This document shows positions 1 to 10,977 of a stretch of DNA of 64,000 bases, piece by piece. The notes beneath the pieces are model-generated. The model did not search any database and had not been told where the DNA came from. It saw nothing but the letters and a program-made list of their open reading frames with translations. Position numbers and translations under genes: made by a program. The stretch's first letter is position 1; each line of letters opens with the position of its first letter. Source of the DNA: Mactromeris polynyma (lineage: Eukaryota; Mollusca; Bivalvia; Venerida; Mactridae); the NCBI GenBank assembly GCA_032209605.1, contig JASFXZ010000007.1:21698264-21762263 (forward strand). The letters are read 5' to 3'.

Positions 1-190
1 GATCCAAAATGGATTTCGGTAAGGTAACATACCCTTAATCGGAAGATATAACCAAACCGCGTCAAGGGTACACACGTTGTTCGGTTGAAGAGACATTGCC
101 TTGGTGGTTTATGCAAGATTTGATTGGTTTACACAACACTGGTATGCAAAGCAAACCCATCTTAGTACGACTGCGCCAAAAAATCATGCA
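1..190 (+). repeat. Dispersed ~300 bp repeat R1
   Basis: R1 contains GATCCAAAATGGATTTCGGT, a GTTGTTCGGTTGAAGAGA core and GATTTGATTGGTTTACACAA. It recurs in both orientations throughout the window. This copy is cut by the window edge. Confidence 0.6.
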
Positions 191-1109
191 TACAGCTGCA
201 GTACTACTTTGTATACTAAAGAAAGGTATAGATAAGGGTAAGAACACTAGTATTAAAACGGTTTAGCAGGAATGGTAAATATTTCAGCGTAGACGAGATA
301 TAGAGAAACTATTCCCTAGTAATTATTTCCATACCCAACTTTCAATGCCTTATTGTTGGCTTATCGCAGTGGATTGCCCCCCCCCCCCTGAAATGACCCG
401 AAAATCGATATCGAGTTTCTAGATCTACCAGTTTTTATCAATATATTATATAGGGAAACTTTTTTCAAAGGTAAATTTAAACGTTTTCTCTTATTACTAG
501 AATAGTTTTAGTTTGTTACGAGTATGGCTATAATACATAGATATTTGGTGAATCAATTTGAAAAAGACTAACAATATGTTTTTGAAATAAATACAGTGTA
601 TGATTAAATGTATATTTTTCGTAGAGAAGGCATGGTTCGATGGGGGGGGGGGGGCTCTGTCGCTTTATTTATTATCATGTAATCATGTATGCTGGTCAAA
701 CGAAAAGAGAATAAAATGCTAATTTGTAATATAATATAATATTAACATGGCTGAATCCCTCTGTGTGAAAATGGTGAAGTATTTACTGAGAAAACATGTA
801 CTTAGATCTTGAAAGCAAATGTCAAAATGATATACAGTCTAAAATAAGACTTCAAGTAGTTTTGCTCACGTATCAATGTGATGTGTGTCTTATTGTTTAA
901 GATGTGTTCAGGAAAGTTCTGGACATTTTTTTTAAACTACGGTAAATTACAGAATACTTATATCGTGCAATTATGAAAAGCCAAAAATAGACATGTATTT
1001 GCGCTACATGATCTTTATGTAGTATAGTATACAATAAATTGTTCGCCAGCGAGGCAAGTCATTTGGCTTACTCTATTATATAACAACAAGGAAATAGCAA
1101 ATATACTTC

Positions 1110-1345
1110 CGGACACTATCGTTAGTTGTGACATTTCAGATATTGATCATTGGGATATATACTTCAGGTCATTGTGAAAATGATATATTTTCAGACACTG
1201 ACGGCCATTGTGACATAAATACGTTTTAATCACAGACAGTGATTGTGACATGAATATTATTTTCGGACACTGACGATCTTTGTGACAAAACTCCACTTTC
1301 AGGCACTCATTGTGGCATAACGCGTACTTCCGGTCGATGATCATC
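1110..1345. repeat. Degenerate GTGACAT minisatellite (unit C intron 1)
   Basis: About six imperfect ~40 bp repeats with GACACTGACG and TTGTGACAT cores. The Cys/His-rich minus-strand frame over it is a by-product of the repeat. Confidence 0.6.
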
Positions 1346-1430
1346 GTGACATAAGTATACGAAGGACAACCTAAACTTAATCTGGATATAATCCAAGCCC
1401 ATTTATATAAGAACTGAAACTTTTACGCAG

Positions 1431-1630
1431 TGGTCGAGGGGAAGAGCGCCTCCCTCCTGAGTGAGTTAAAGCCCCGCAATGAGTGAAGTTTGATCACGAA
1501 CTTCCAAATCACTTAAATTAGTGCGAGTACTAGTGGGTAGCCTGGAAGCTGTCATCGAGAGTGATTAATATAAGTTGTAAGAACTTGTTTCACAATTGAT
1601 GTAAAATAAATAAGTTTAAACTAAACTAAA
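1431..1630 (+). repeat. tRNA-derived SINE family 2
   Basis: The tRNA-like head GTGGTCGAGGGGAAGAGCG is followed by a body with GTTTGATCACGAACTTCC and ends AATAAATAAGTTTAAACTAA. The unit B counterpart is 30761-30956, and minus-strand members are at 2655-2885 and 58553-58760. Confidence 0.6.
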
Positions 1631-2284
1631 CAAACACTGGTAAATGATTACACAATTCGCGTATCGTTAACGCAAACTATAAGAAACAACACGGTACATG
1701 TTTGCAGTCAGTAATATTACAATACTTTCACACGATCTGGAACCGGAACTTACAATCAAATCATGTGATACTTATTCCCTAGAATTGTTGATAGAGCGCA
1801 CGACTGGTCACAGAGGTCGTGGGTGATCGCCAGAGCAAAATCAGTCGCAGCAAGTTCGATGGTCATGTTCAAAACTTCTGACCTGCGACCTTCATTAAAG
1901 TTTATTGAACATGTACGTAACAAACTATTTATTAAAACTGTACAATATCTTTGCTCATTTCAAATTGCGCCGATCATGGTTTTTAAAGATATTTCTTGTT
2001 TACAAATCATTCAAAATTTGGAAAAGCACCGACTGTCTGTTTCTTCCATGAAGTGCAAACCTGTCGCCAGTTTAGATTAGCACCATAAAGCGACTAAATA
2101 TGCACTGTTGTGCAAATGACACCAATATCTTTATTTAGTCAGTTACCGGCCCTGTGGCTCAGTGGTATTTAGCGTTCGCTTCGGGCGAGCGCGATTGAGA
2201 TGTTCCGATCGTTAAATATGATAATGGTAGTTATTTTGCCTACGCTCGGCATTACGCAAGTAGTATTAGGTCTGGTGGGCCCCG

Positions 2285-2455
2285 TGCTAGGTCAGGGTGG
2301 GTGAATTTTTGAATGGTTAACAAATCCGCGTCAAGGTTACAAACCTTGTACGGTTAAAGAGAAGTTGGTTAAGTGGTTAACTAAATATTTGATTGGTTTA
2401 CACAACACTTATATGCAAATAGCTAAGCCATGTTAGTACGGCTACGCCGTAAAAA
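2285..2455 (+). repeat. Dispersed repeat R1
   Basis: Copy with GTACGGTTAAAGAGAAGTTG and TTTGATTGGTTTACACAACA, ending at GGCTACGCCG followed by an A/C-rich tail. Confidence 0.55.
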
Positions 2456-2654
2456 CAACAACAACACTTAAACTGAAAGTTACATACAATAGCAGCTTAG
2501 ATTACATTTCAGACATGGTCAGTACGTCCATGCATAAAACGTTGATGTAATATGTCTTCACACAGCTGCTGTGGATAATCTTTACTTATAGTCATCATAG
2601 TCGCAGAGTGACAAAAGTCTTTAGAACTTGACTGGTGCCATGTGATCGAATGAT

Positions 2655-2885
2655 TTTGTTTTTGTTAGTTTAGTTTAAACTTCGATTGTGAAACAAGTTC
2701 TTACAACTTATACCTATCACTCTCGATGACTGCTTTCTGGCTACCAACCAGGTCACTAGCCTAATTAAGGGATTGTGAAGTTCGTGATCAAACTCCGCTA
2801 AACGCGGGGCTCGAACTCACGACCTTCTGATCAGGAGTCAGGCTCTCTACCTCTCGACCATAGCGCCTCCTCTGTTGTAGAAAGG
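2655..2885 (-). repeat. tRNA-derived SINE family 2
   Basis: The minus strand reads GAGGCGCTATGGTCGAGAGG at the head, with a good B box GAGTTCGAGCCCC, then the shared body and TTTAAACTAAAC tail. It has the best preserved tRNA-like head of the family. Confidence 0.65.
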
Positions 2886-3639
2886 CTCTTAACAAAGATA
2901 ACATACATGTACCACATGTAGTATAATTAAAACAGTCAGTGAAGAAACAAACAACAGGAAATCCTGCAACACCTACTGGCGATAATATCGGAGTCTAGTG
3001 TCCGAATTGAATAAAGTGACATATCGCTCAAGATGAATAACGTGATGTCACGCACAACTAAGATTTAAACGAATCACCACAGTTCACACAAATAAAGCCA
3101 GGTATTCTGGAGATGAATATGGAAAATTATCAATATTGTATGTAAAAAAACAAAATGATCGTTAGGTCGCAATTACAAACCCAAACAAAGTGTGTCGTCG
3201 ACAAGTACAAGTAGGCTTGATACCGATTACCTCTGTGCAGCGTCACTTAAATCTGGTCAGAAGTTACGGTGATGAAGAGCGGACAACAGGCTATATGTAT
3301 ACTTCATGGGCAAAATAACAAACAACCATGACTCAGCAATTGTTGATCCGAGTAAATCATACGGACAATATGCACAACAAAGCTTTATACAAATCAATAC
3401 TTTGAAGTTCCACTTCAATCCGGCCTGGGGTTATTGAGGTGAAAGGTAGACAAGGATCTCTATGGATACTACAGTAAAACCTCACTTAAAGATCACCTCA
3501 ATACTAAGACTACTTCAAAATTAAAAACACAATTTCCAAGTCCATTTCCAATTTTTTCTCTTTATTCAACCTAAATATTAAGACCACCGCAATAATAAAA
3601 CTAGCTCTCGTGAGTGGTCGTATTAATGAGGTTACTTTT

Positions 3640-3845
3640 TCAAAAAGCAATAACTCCTCAATTGTTCATCCGAGAGAAGCATTCGATAGTATTCACAAAA
3701 ATAACTGTAGTGAAGTTTCATCCAAGTCTAGATATCGGTTTTGGAGATGAAGCACAGACAAGATTTTAACGTTCAGACAGACGGAAGGACGGACAAAAAG
3801 ACGGACAATGCGGTATGCATGCCTCCCATCGGGAGCACAAAAAAA
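3640..3845 (+). repeat. Retroposon-like repeat with CAGACGGACGG tail (unit C)
   Basis: TAACTCCTCAATTGTTCATC leads to GACAGACGGAAGGACGGAC and CCTCCCATCGGGAGCA followed by A. It is shared with 32330-32545. The short CCTCCC..GGGAG hairpin and A tail suggest a retroposed unit. Confidence 0.45.
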
Positions 3846-4152
3846 AATTAAAAAAACATGTACAGATACATGTATAATAATGTAAAACGGTCTTCTTTAC
3901 CACCAAGACTGATAGTCGATCATTAACGGCAACTGCGTAGTATACACATAAACACTTATCTAATAGGTCACCAATATCACAATGACATGCGTTGTTCTTT
4001 TTCTTGAAAGATGTTATATGACTAATTCATATATCGAATACAGTTCTACAAAATAAAACAGACATGATTTGTTTTTTGCTGTGCATGAATAATTATTATT
4101 ACTTTGAATACCATTATACAATATATGACATAGTATTAAAATTATAACATAC

Positions 4153-4222
4153 CTGTATTGTGTCCGAATTCCTGATGTAAAACCAAGGTAACCAAGATAC
4201 AGTACACCCATGACACATACAT
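4153..4222 (-). CDS. Gene 1 exon 1: signal peptide of a CCP-MAM membrane protein (partial gene)
   Basis: The exon is 70 nt, starting at ATG (4222) and ending in phase 1 at a GTATGT donor. It encodes 23 residues beginning [16 protein letters not shown], a basic-poor, strongly hydrophobic secretion signal. Length, phase and sequence match the first exons of genes 2 and 3, differing at only a few residues, so this is the 5' end of a third array member. CCP and MAM exons would lie left of the window, so whether the rest is intact is unknown. Confidence 0.75.
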
Positions 4223-4310
4223 TATATATATGTATCATCGAACTATAAGTAAATCATTAAAACCTGTATGCTTAGAATGAATATTATGTAGACTCGCCTG
4301 TAGTTAACAG

Positions 4311-4317
4311 TTTTATA
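4311..4317 (-). promoter_or_regulatory. TATA-like box upstream of gene 1
   Basis: A minus-strand TATAAAA lies ~90 bp upstream of the gene 1 start codon. The same element is at the equivalent place in gene 3 but is disrupted in gene 2. Conservation and spacing suggest a core promoter with a ~60 nt leader. There is no transcript evidence. Confidence 0.3.
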
Positions 4318-5889
4318 AACGTTTGTAATAAATTCAGACTCAGTGCACAGAAAGATATCTACTTGATTTCAGTGTAAGATAAATCCAACCAGGACGAGTT
4401 AGAAACACTTCCGCATGGATTTAAGTATTCTGACTTGCTTGAGAGACGATTTCCTGTTTATATTAATACCAAAGTCCGATTTACCATGACTAATAACCGT
4501 TACGTAATAACTTCCATCGCTTATCCAATGATTCGTGTCTCTTCTTGTATGGATGTCAGGAGTGTGAGTACAGCTATTTAAAATTGTATGTGACAAATGC
4601 TTTTAATTACGATAATGGGCGGCATAGTGATCGAGGGGTAGAGCGTCCGTTGAGTACGAGGTTCGATCACAGACCTCAAAATTCTCGAATAATGCGCAAC
4701 TATTAGTTAGAAAACCAGGTTGCAGCCGACGCAAAAGATGGATACAAGTTTTGTCATTTTGCTTTCCAATCAAAGTACATTAAATAAGACATAAGAAAAT
4801 CTCTACTAAACACAGATCCAAAAGAGACTGTGAAGCAAACATCACATAAGTGTAAGCCTTAGGGTGAACCACTTTATAATCGAGAGGGACACGCATATGA
4901 CAAACAGGGATTTTTTTCAGGGCATGATAAAGGGAGATTGTCACTCTTTTGGGGGAAGGCATAAATCAGTAATGACAGGCAAGAAAGTTCTCCCTTCCTC
5001 ACACATAAACTATCGGTTTTATAATATCTACTTATGTTGGCTCTCCTGTCTCATTGCATCTCCCTTGTATGACAGTCCACAAATTTACTGCTTTTCTCAT
5101 CCACACCCTAAAATACCTACTATTACCTTCCCTACGTCCAAATTACCTTCATCAAACTGTCCTCCAGACAAGCCCCTTGATAAATGTGTTTGGTATGTGA
5201 CAATTCTCCTTCTCGCACTCTGACATAATATGGACTGTTGTGCATTTAGAAGGGAAATAATTAATTCAATTTTATAAGCTCGAATGGTAGAATTGTAAGA
5301 AGTTAGAGAAAAGTCTTATGCTGGCGAGTATTCAATATTTCTTAAAGAATCTACAAAGCATTTGTTTATAATGTAAACATCTAGCGAGTTGGATGATACA
5401 TGATACATGAACACGTTATTATCTTGTTATAGTGCATTGGTGTATATTTATAAATACTACGCAGAACTTCTAACGCGAACTCTTGGAAATTCCCATTGCG
5501 GTACAAACCATAGGCATTCTAAACAAAGACTCATTGTATCTGTTTATATTTAGTTATCTTGGCCGTTTTTTAATTAACAATCCCACGTTTGCTCGTTTTT
5601 ACAATGTATTTGAAACAAACATAAAGATATATTTAAAGTGTTTTTTAAATATTTCATCATTGAAAATAACATCATAAAGTTTCGCATTATTCGTTCAATG
5701 TTTAGCACAAAGGGGGACAAATGCTACCGGCGCTTTCTAAAGTAAATTATGTCTGTGCCGTTATGGTAAGATTTTTTTTAAATCGCTCAGTATGTGTGAA
5801 TACTGGTATTTATAGTTAACTCACCACTTATTTTGAGAATCTTCAGTATATTATGACAACGGGATATTAACTGCCTTTCTGTTTTTTCG

Positions 5890-6440
5890 GCACAGTCATA
5901 CTAACATGGTTTTGCTATTTGCATATCTTTATGCGCAGTCGTAGTAATATGGCTTAGCTATGTGCATATCAGTGTTGTGTAAACCAATCAAATCTTACGT
6001 TAACCACCAAGGCTATTTCTCTTTAATCGAACAACGTTTGTAACCTTGACGCAGATTGGATAACATTTCGATAACGGCACAACAAATTTACCGAAATCCA
6101 TTTTGGATCTGGGCTGACCATAGCCTGGAAACCTGGCCAACCCTCCTATTGCTCCGCGTCGGTTAGGCCAGGCGTAATAGAATCCACGTGACTATGTTTC
6201 AGCGCTGATCAGGACTGAAGTTTATCACGTGATCAAGATACCGGATAACGAAAATGCGCGCGCAGAATGTAATCTTGTCCAATCAGATAATCGAAGTGAT
6301 TGTATTCCGCCTGGCTATACTGACAGCGTTAGCAATCAGCGAGCAAGGACCCCAGGCTAGGGTGACCAGCAATCGTAACGTCTCCGCAATAATTTTTAAT
6401 CTTAACCTCCAAATTGGGCCCGCCATCTTTTGTCAAGATA
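5890..6440 (-). repeat. Dispersed repeat R1, interrupted by a MITE
   Basis: Minus-strand copy split by the MITE at 6121-6359. Its far end carries the AAGATGG..GCGCAATTTGGAGG module that also heads other full-length copies. Confidence 0.6.
6121..6359. mobile_element. hAT-like MITE inside a dispersed repeat
   Basis: The 239 bp block begins TAGCCTGGAAACC and ends with the complement of TAGCCTGGGG, and its subterminal arms also pair. Flanks are GCTGACCA and GGTGACCA, a 7/8 match to an 8-bp target duplication as in hAT elements. The host repeat is uninterrupted at this point in its copies near 34150 and 61990, which gives the empty site. Confidence 0.55.
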
Positions 6441-7175
6441 TTATTTGTTTTCGATATTTCGATTCATTTGGAATGTTTTCGATTACAGTTACCAAAATCG
6501 TCTGAGATATGAGAATTAATGCTGGCCGGTTATCACTTTTGACCAGTATTTATCACATAAACGATATATACATTAATGATAACAGTGTACTGGAAGTTTT
6601 GCCTATTGTACGAAGTTATCTACATAATTGTTCTGAAAATGTGTCATACTATTTTAAATGTCGCCAGCAACAATTGAAACATTGTTCTACTTGAGTATAA
6701 TTGCCTCATTGTTTCGCTATTGTTCAATTATGTAATCGATAGGTCAGACGTAATAGTTGATAAAATGGAACGTGCGTATTTATATTGTGGAAATGAATAC
6801 ATACATAAAAGCTTAAAATGTCATACTTGATATGTATTATATCTGACAGACTAGGTGATAAAAGTTTTTTTTATTCTACTCCCATACCATGTACATTCTT
6901 CATTTTCTTTCTATACTTTATGCAATTATAATATTATAAGATATGTATAAAAGTATTGTGAGTTATTGTGGTTAACTACTGCGATGTAAAGCTCATTTTG
7001 GGATGCCCTCGACCCATAACTACTAACGAGATGAGGAAAATCAAGGTTATATACAAAAGCAATAACATAATGAAGCAAGTTGGTGCAAATATCCCGTCAA
7101 AAATTATGTACTGGGGCTTTAAGTTATATTCACAGCTGGATCATGGTATAAAATTTCTAGTTATTAGGATGGGGG

Positions 7176-7340
7176 AAGACACCGGCCCTGCGTTCACTTA
7201 CGGCTAACAGTTGCGATCGAACCACCGATATTCCTTAAGTCAGCTGGATAGCTTCCCATCATACATATTTCACATCCCAGGTGCGATTCGAACCTACTGC
7301 GGTAAGGTTTCAGCGATCATAACCACGTGGCTCCTTAAAG
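7176..7340 (-). repeat. tRNA-derived SINE, bivalve type (unit C)
   Basis: On the minus strand there is a tRNA-like head with a B-box like GGTTCGAATCGC. It is followed by a body reading GAAGCTATCCAGCTGACTTA and a half that pairs with the disrupted 3' part. Related sequences are at ~35000-35165 and ~62812-63093, so the insertion predates the segmental duplication. From memory this body resembles a SINE widespread in bivalves. Confidence 0.6.
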
Positions 7341-7854
7341 TTTATAAGATTATGTCAATATAATGAGTGTAATTTAATGATATACAGCGTATCAACAAAG
7401 TAGCAAACATAATTGCCGGTTAAAATCATATTCGTTATATAAGCTGTCTATAATATCTTAACCGGTCATTCTTGTACGATTAGTGGTGACTGTATTATTC
7501 AGTACATTATAATCACGTAGACGTCAAATCATGGATCGTTAAATTGTATTCTACACGCTCACATTCCATGACTGGATCCAAAAACGGGAAAACTTGAACT
7601 GGTTAGCATATCGGCGTGAAATCCTGAACTGTAAAAATCATGAAGATCAAGAGTTTTTAATTATTCGATGATATTTAAACTACTATTTTGAAAATGTATG
7701 ATATTTACTAGTTTTCGTCAGCGTCTTTATCCATCAATTGATGTTTTCACTCACACTGGGGTATACATTATTACCTCTAAATGTATCTATTAGTTTAAAC
7801 ATTATTTATTCATCTGTATGCATAATTACAAATTTACATGTCCAAAACAATTTA

Positions 7855-7990
7855 TGATAGATAGATAGATACGTTTATTTCCTCCAAGTTGGAGAGCAGA
7901 ACAGTATATACAGTTTTAACAAAACAGAACAAACATTATTTACAAATATCTACGGAACAAATATGAATGAATATATAATGAATGTACACG
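7855..7990 (-). repeat. Retroposon tail with TATC repeat
   Basis: A GATAGATAGATA run is joined to a conserved block reading, on the plus strand, TTTATTTCCTCCAAGTTGGA. Related blocks occur at 19868-19905 and 43618-43655. This looks like the 3' end of minus-oriented non-LTR elements or SINEs ending in TATC repeats. No coding part is visible. Confidence 0.45.
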
Positions 7991-8455
7991 TAATATTCCT
8001 GAGACCAGTGATTAAATATTTCAAACATCAAAACATGCATCGATTATAAAAAATAATGGTTTAGTAGGCACATATTGTCCAAATACTAAATAAAGTAAAG
8101 TCTAGACATTTTTCTAATTAAGAATAACCAATTGGTTTGAACAAAAGTTGATAAATTTATTTTCGTAATCAACGTATGCATGTTACGCTAGTTCGAATTC
8201 GACAGATAGTGAACAATTTTCAATGAATTAGATTGGTTACTGGATAAAATGAAGATACGTTTACTTATTGTTGTAGCGAATTTTAAACACTAAGGAAATT
8301 TACGGAAAGGTTGGACAGGATAGGTGATGTTGAATGTGGTTTGGTCTCGTATTTACCTGTCGAAATGGGAAATGTGTTCAAATAAAATATATAGTTCTTC
8401 CGTCATCGTCATCGGATTAAATGAAGTTCTTAAAACTTTACCTGACTGTATAAAG

Positions 8456-8830
8456 TAGGGATGTAAACGATTATTAGGTTAATCGTTTGAACATTGGTTA
8501 TCGGTTAGTAAAATCACTAACCGGTTAATCGTTCATTTTGATGAAAATATCTACTTTTCATTATGAAAAAATCGAAAACATCTCGCATAGTACCTGTTAC
8601 ATGTATCACAATCTCAACATTTTGTCCCTGAAAGGTGTGAAACCTCGGCTCAAGGGGGCAACATCGATAATCCGTAACTAAGAGTTTGACACGTATGCGT
8701 TTGCTACTAATATTTAATGAAAATGTCAGTTATTGTCGCTTATTTCAATACGAAACATGTAACGAATGTCATATTCGGTTAACCGGTTAAAACCGTTCGG
8801 AAGCAAAATAACCGAATATTGACATCCTTA
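8456..8830. mobile_element. hAT-like MITE with empty site in unit B
   Basis: The ends are TAGGGATGTAAACGATTA and the complement of TAAGGATGTCAATATTCGG. Flanks GTATAAAG and GTATAATG give a 7/8 match to an 8-bp target duplication. Unit B (near 35990) reads straight across with no insert. There is no coding capacity; AT-rich arms with repeated AACCGGTTA-type motifs could pair. Confidence 0.6.
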
Positions 8831-9239
8831 GTATAATGCGATTATAAAGATACAGCAGAAAGCACTGAATTTTAAAGATTATTAATTTAACTTCTTCATC
8901 GCGTGCCAATGTAATAGTTTATGTTAAATGTCATGATAAATACAGTGTGTACATTCAGGGGAGATCATCTCTGCCAAATACTTAGCGGTGTTTTACCACG
9001 AGTTTTGGAACCTTATACATTAGATACATATACAAAAGTTTGAATAGATCTATGGTCAATGTATATTTGTCCCAGATTAAATAAAAAAAATATTATTGCA
9101 TACATTCAAAGCGTAGTTGCCTTAATATCTAACACACTCACAATGTATTTACGTGCATTGAAGTCGTTTACGCCGACCAGTTTTCAGAATTAATATGGTG
9201 TGTTTAATGTATATTTGAAATTTATCAATTGCATTGCAG

Positions 9240-10977
9240 TCCTAATTTCTATGATATTTCTCACAATTTTTTAGGAAACCAAATATTTTACCTTGTTGGT
9301 GAAGGAGAGGGAGCCAACAGTGTTACATCAATGCTGCACTACCACTTTCAGACTCATGGATTTCGGGAAAAGCAAGTTCAGTTAAACATGGACAACTGCA
9401 GTGGCCAGAACAAAAATAATACAGTTATTGGGTAAAACAATGTTTTTTTATAAGCTCAATCTAAAATATACACAACAAATGATGGGAAAAGAATGTTAAA
9501 AAAACAATAAATATTTTGTTATTTAACCACACTTACTTTTTGTCAAACAAAAAAGGTTTTTGTTGACATATACTATATATTGATACATCGGCAGTTTGAT
9601 AAGTTGCTCTGTCTCTGTTGGATCATAATTTCTTTTCCTCTTTTCAGCAAATGTTATCATGGATAAAATAGAGGTTTACAAATTATAGGTTATCATTTCT
9701 TACGCCGTTTCCATGTGTTTTTAGTGAAAATGCATGCAACAGTAAATAGAAATTTGTAAATACTTCATTTGAAAGTCATTGTACTAATCTAATGTTTATA
9801 GTTAATTATGTAGCTAGAAATTGAAAAAAAAGTACTCACCAGATATTTAACAATTCATTTGTTTGTAGTTCAAGGTATGGACTGTGGAGAGTATTGCCAT
9901 GACTCCACTATGCTGTGGAATACAGTCTTATGGAAGCAGGTCACACCAAGTTTAGCCCTGACTGGCATTTTGGTCTGTAGAAGGTATGTAATTTTGAAAA
10001 TATATTTTCACTTGCATCCCATGTAACTTGATTTCTACTGTTAGTTTTTTCTTTGTTTTGAAATAAATTAATTTAGCATACATTAAAGATATACATTAAT
10101 GACATAATAATTGTAGTATATTTGCTTAACATAGAAAACAGATTTATTTTGATTGTTGAGTATAGTTACAAATGTTTACCAACATCATATTTAGGTATGA
10201 ATGAGTTATGTTCAGAATGAAAAACTAAGTATTTGATTTATATAGCCATCTTTTTACTAAGAAAGCTATAAATAAACCTTTATAACAACATGATTGCTGT
10301 TAATAAGAATCTAATTAATATTCAGGTCATAAGAAGACACTCTACAGCTGGGAGTATGGAGGATATTGCAGAGACTGTCCGCATTTCATACCGCAGCGGG
10401 TATAATATACCCAATGTTTTGGATAAGTCATATTTTTGCATACAATTAGTTCACTGTTATGTGCTGTCAATTGAAGTAATAAAATAATCCCACAACATCT
10501 TGTGTTGCCATAGGGACTCAAATACATGTTATATTATTTTCACGTTTACTGCAAAATAGTTTGACACTAAACATTATATTTGTAATGATATACATTTTCA
10601 AAGCTGGTAAAATAACATAGCGCTTAACAGTTTATTTTTACTGACTAGCCTGTAAACAAATTATGCCAGCTACAAGAAGCAAATGAGCTCTTGTTGAGAG
10701 ATGGTCTTGATTAAAAAGTAACTGCTATTGTAATTGTCTTAATCTATGGTGGTATTCAATGTAACATTATTCTACTTTCAGAATGACATCTTCATCACCA
10801 GGTACGGTGTACATGAAGGAGTGCATGTTCTCGGAGGAACAGTCCTTCAATGTCTTGAAGCAGCAAAGTACCTCCCTTCATGGCTTTACCGACCGAATTG
10901 TAAACCCTGGACTAGATTCAGTCAGGTATTGGTACCTGTACGATGACGTTCGACCACTATGTTACGACAGTGCTTAA
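9240..10977 (+). pseudogene. DUF7869-type (transposase-like) gene, 5'-deleted copy
   Basis: This is the second, shorter copy of the gene at 36610-40250. Recognisable exons are ~9240-9432 (a DNCSGQNKNN motif), ~9870-9982 (EYSLMEAGHTKFSPDWHFGL), ~10326-10400, and ~10783-10977 (ending WYLYDDVRPLCYDSA). The second exon has two in-frame stops where the sister copy reads through, and the whole N-terminal half is deleted between ~9080 and ~9196 relative to unit B. Proteins with the DNCSGQNKNN and GHTKF motifs form a large invertebrate family of uncharacterised, transposase-like proteins, which I recall as DUF7869. The copy is dead. Confidence 0.7.

Larger units (their letters stand above)
1..4152. 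other. Intron 1 of gene 1 (partial)
   Basis: This stretch corresponds to 28.9-32.85 kb and 55.6-60.1 kb, which are the first introns of genes 2 and 3. I see no exon. It holds two copies of a dispersed ~300 bp repeat, two tRNA-derived SINEs (1431-1630 plus, 2655-2885 minus), a degenerate minisatellite near 1110-1345, and C and G homopolymers (377-388, 642-654) that are weak spots for sequence accuracy. Confidence 0.7.
4318..8455. other. Upstream/intergenic region of gene 1
   Basis: This matches 33.0-36.0 kb and 60.3-63.5 kb. Open frames such as 4864-5223 are not preserved among the three copies, so I see no gene here. Contents are a tRNA-like fragment near 4618-4675, the dispersed repeat near 5890-6440 (minus) with a MITE inside it, and a bivalve-type SINE at 7176-7340. 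A retroposon tail with a GATA run is at 7855-7910. Confidence 0.6.

Noticed and set aside
1823..2080. 85-codon plus-strand frame
   Set aside because: No domain, no counterpart open frame in units A or B, and located inside an intron.
4618..4675. Possible tRNA gene (GTGATCGAGGGGTAGAG..GAGGTTCGATC)
   Set aside because: A and B boxes are recognisable but the anticodon arm and acceptor stem are missing; it is a degraded tRNA-derived repeat, also at ~60393-60450.
4864..5223. 119-codon plus-strand frame
   Set aside because: The orthologous regions near 33.2 kb and 60.8 kb have different, broken frames, so it is not conserved as protein.
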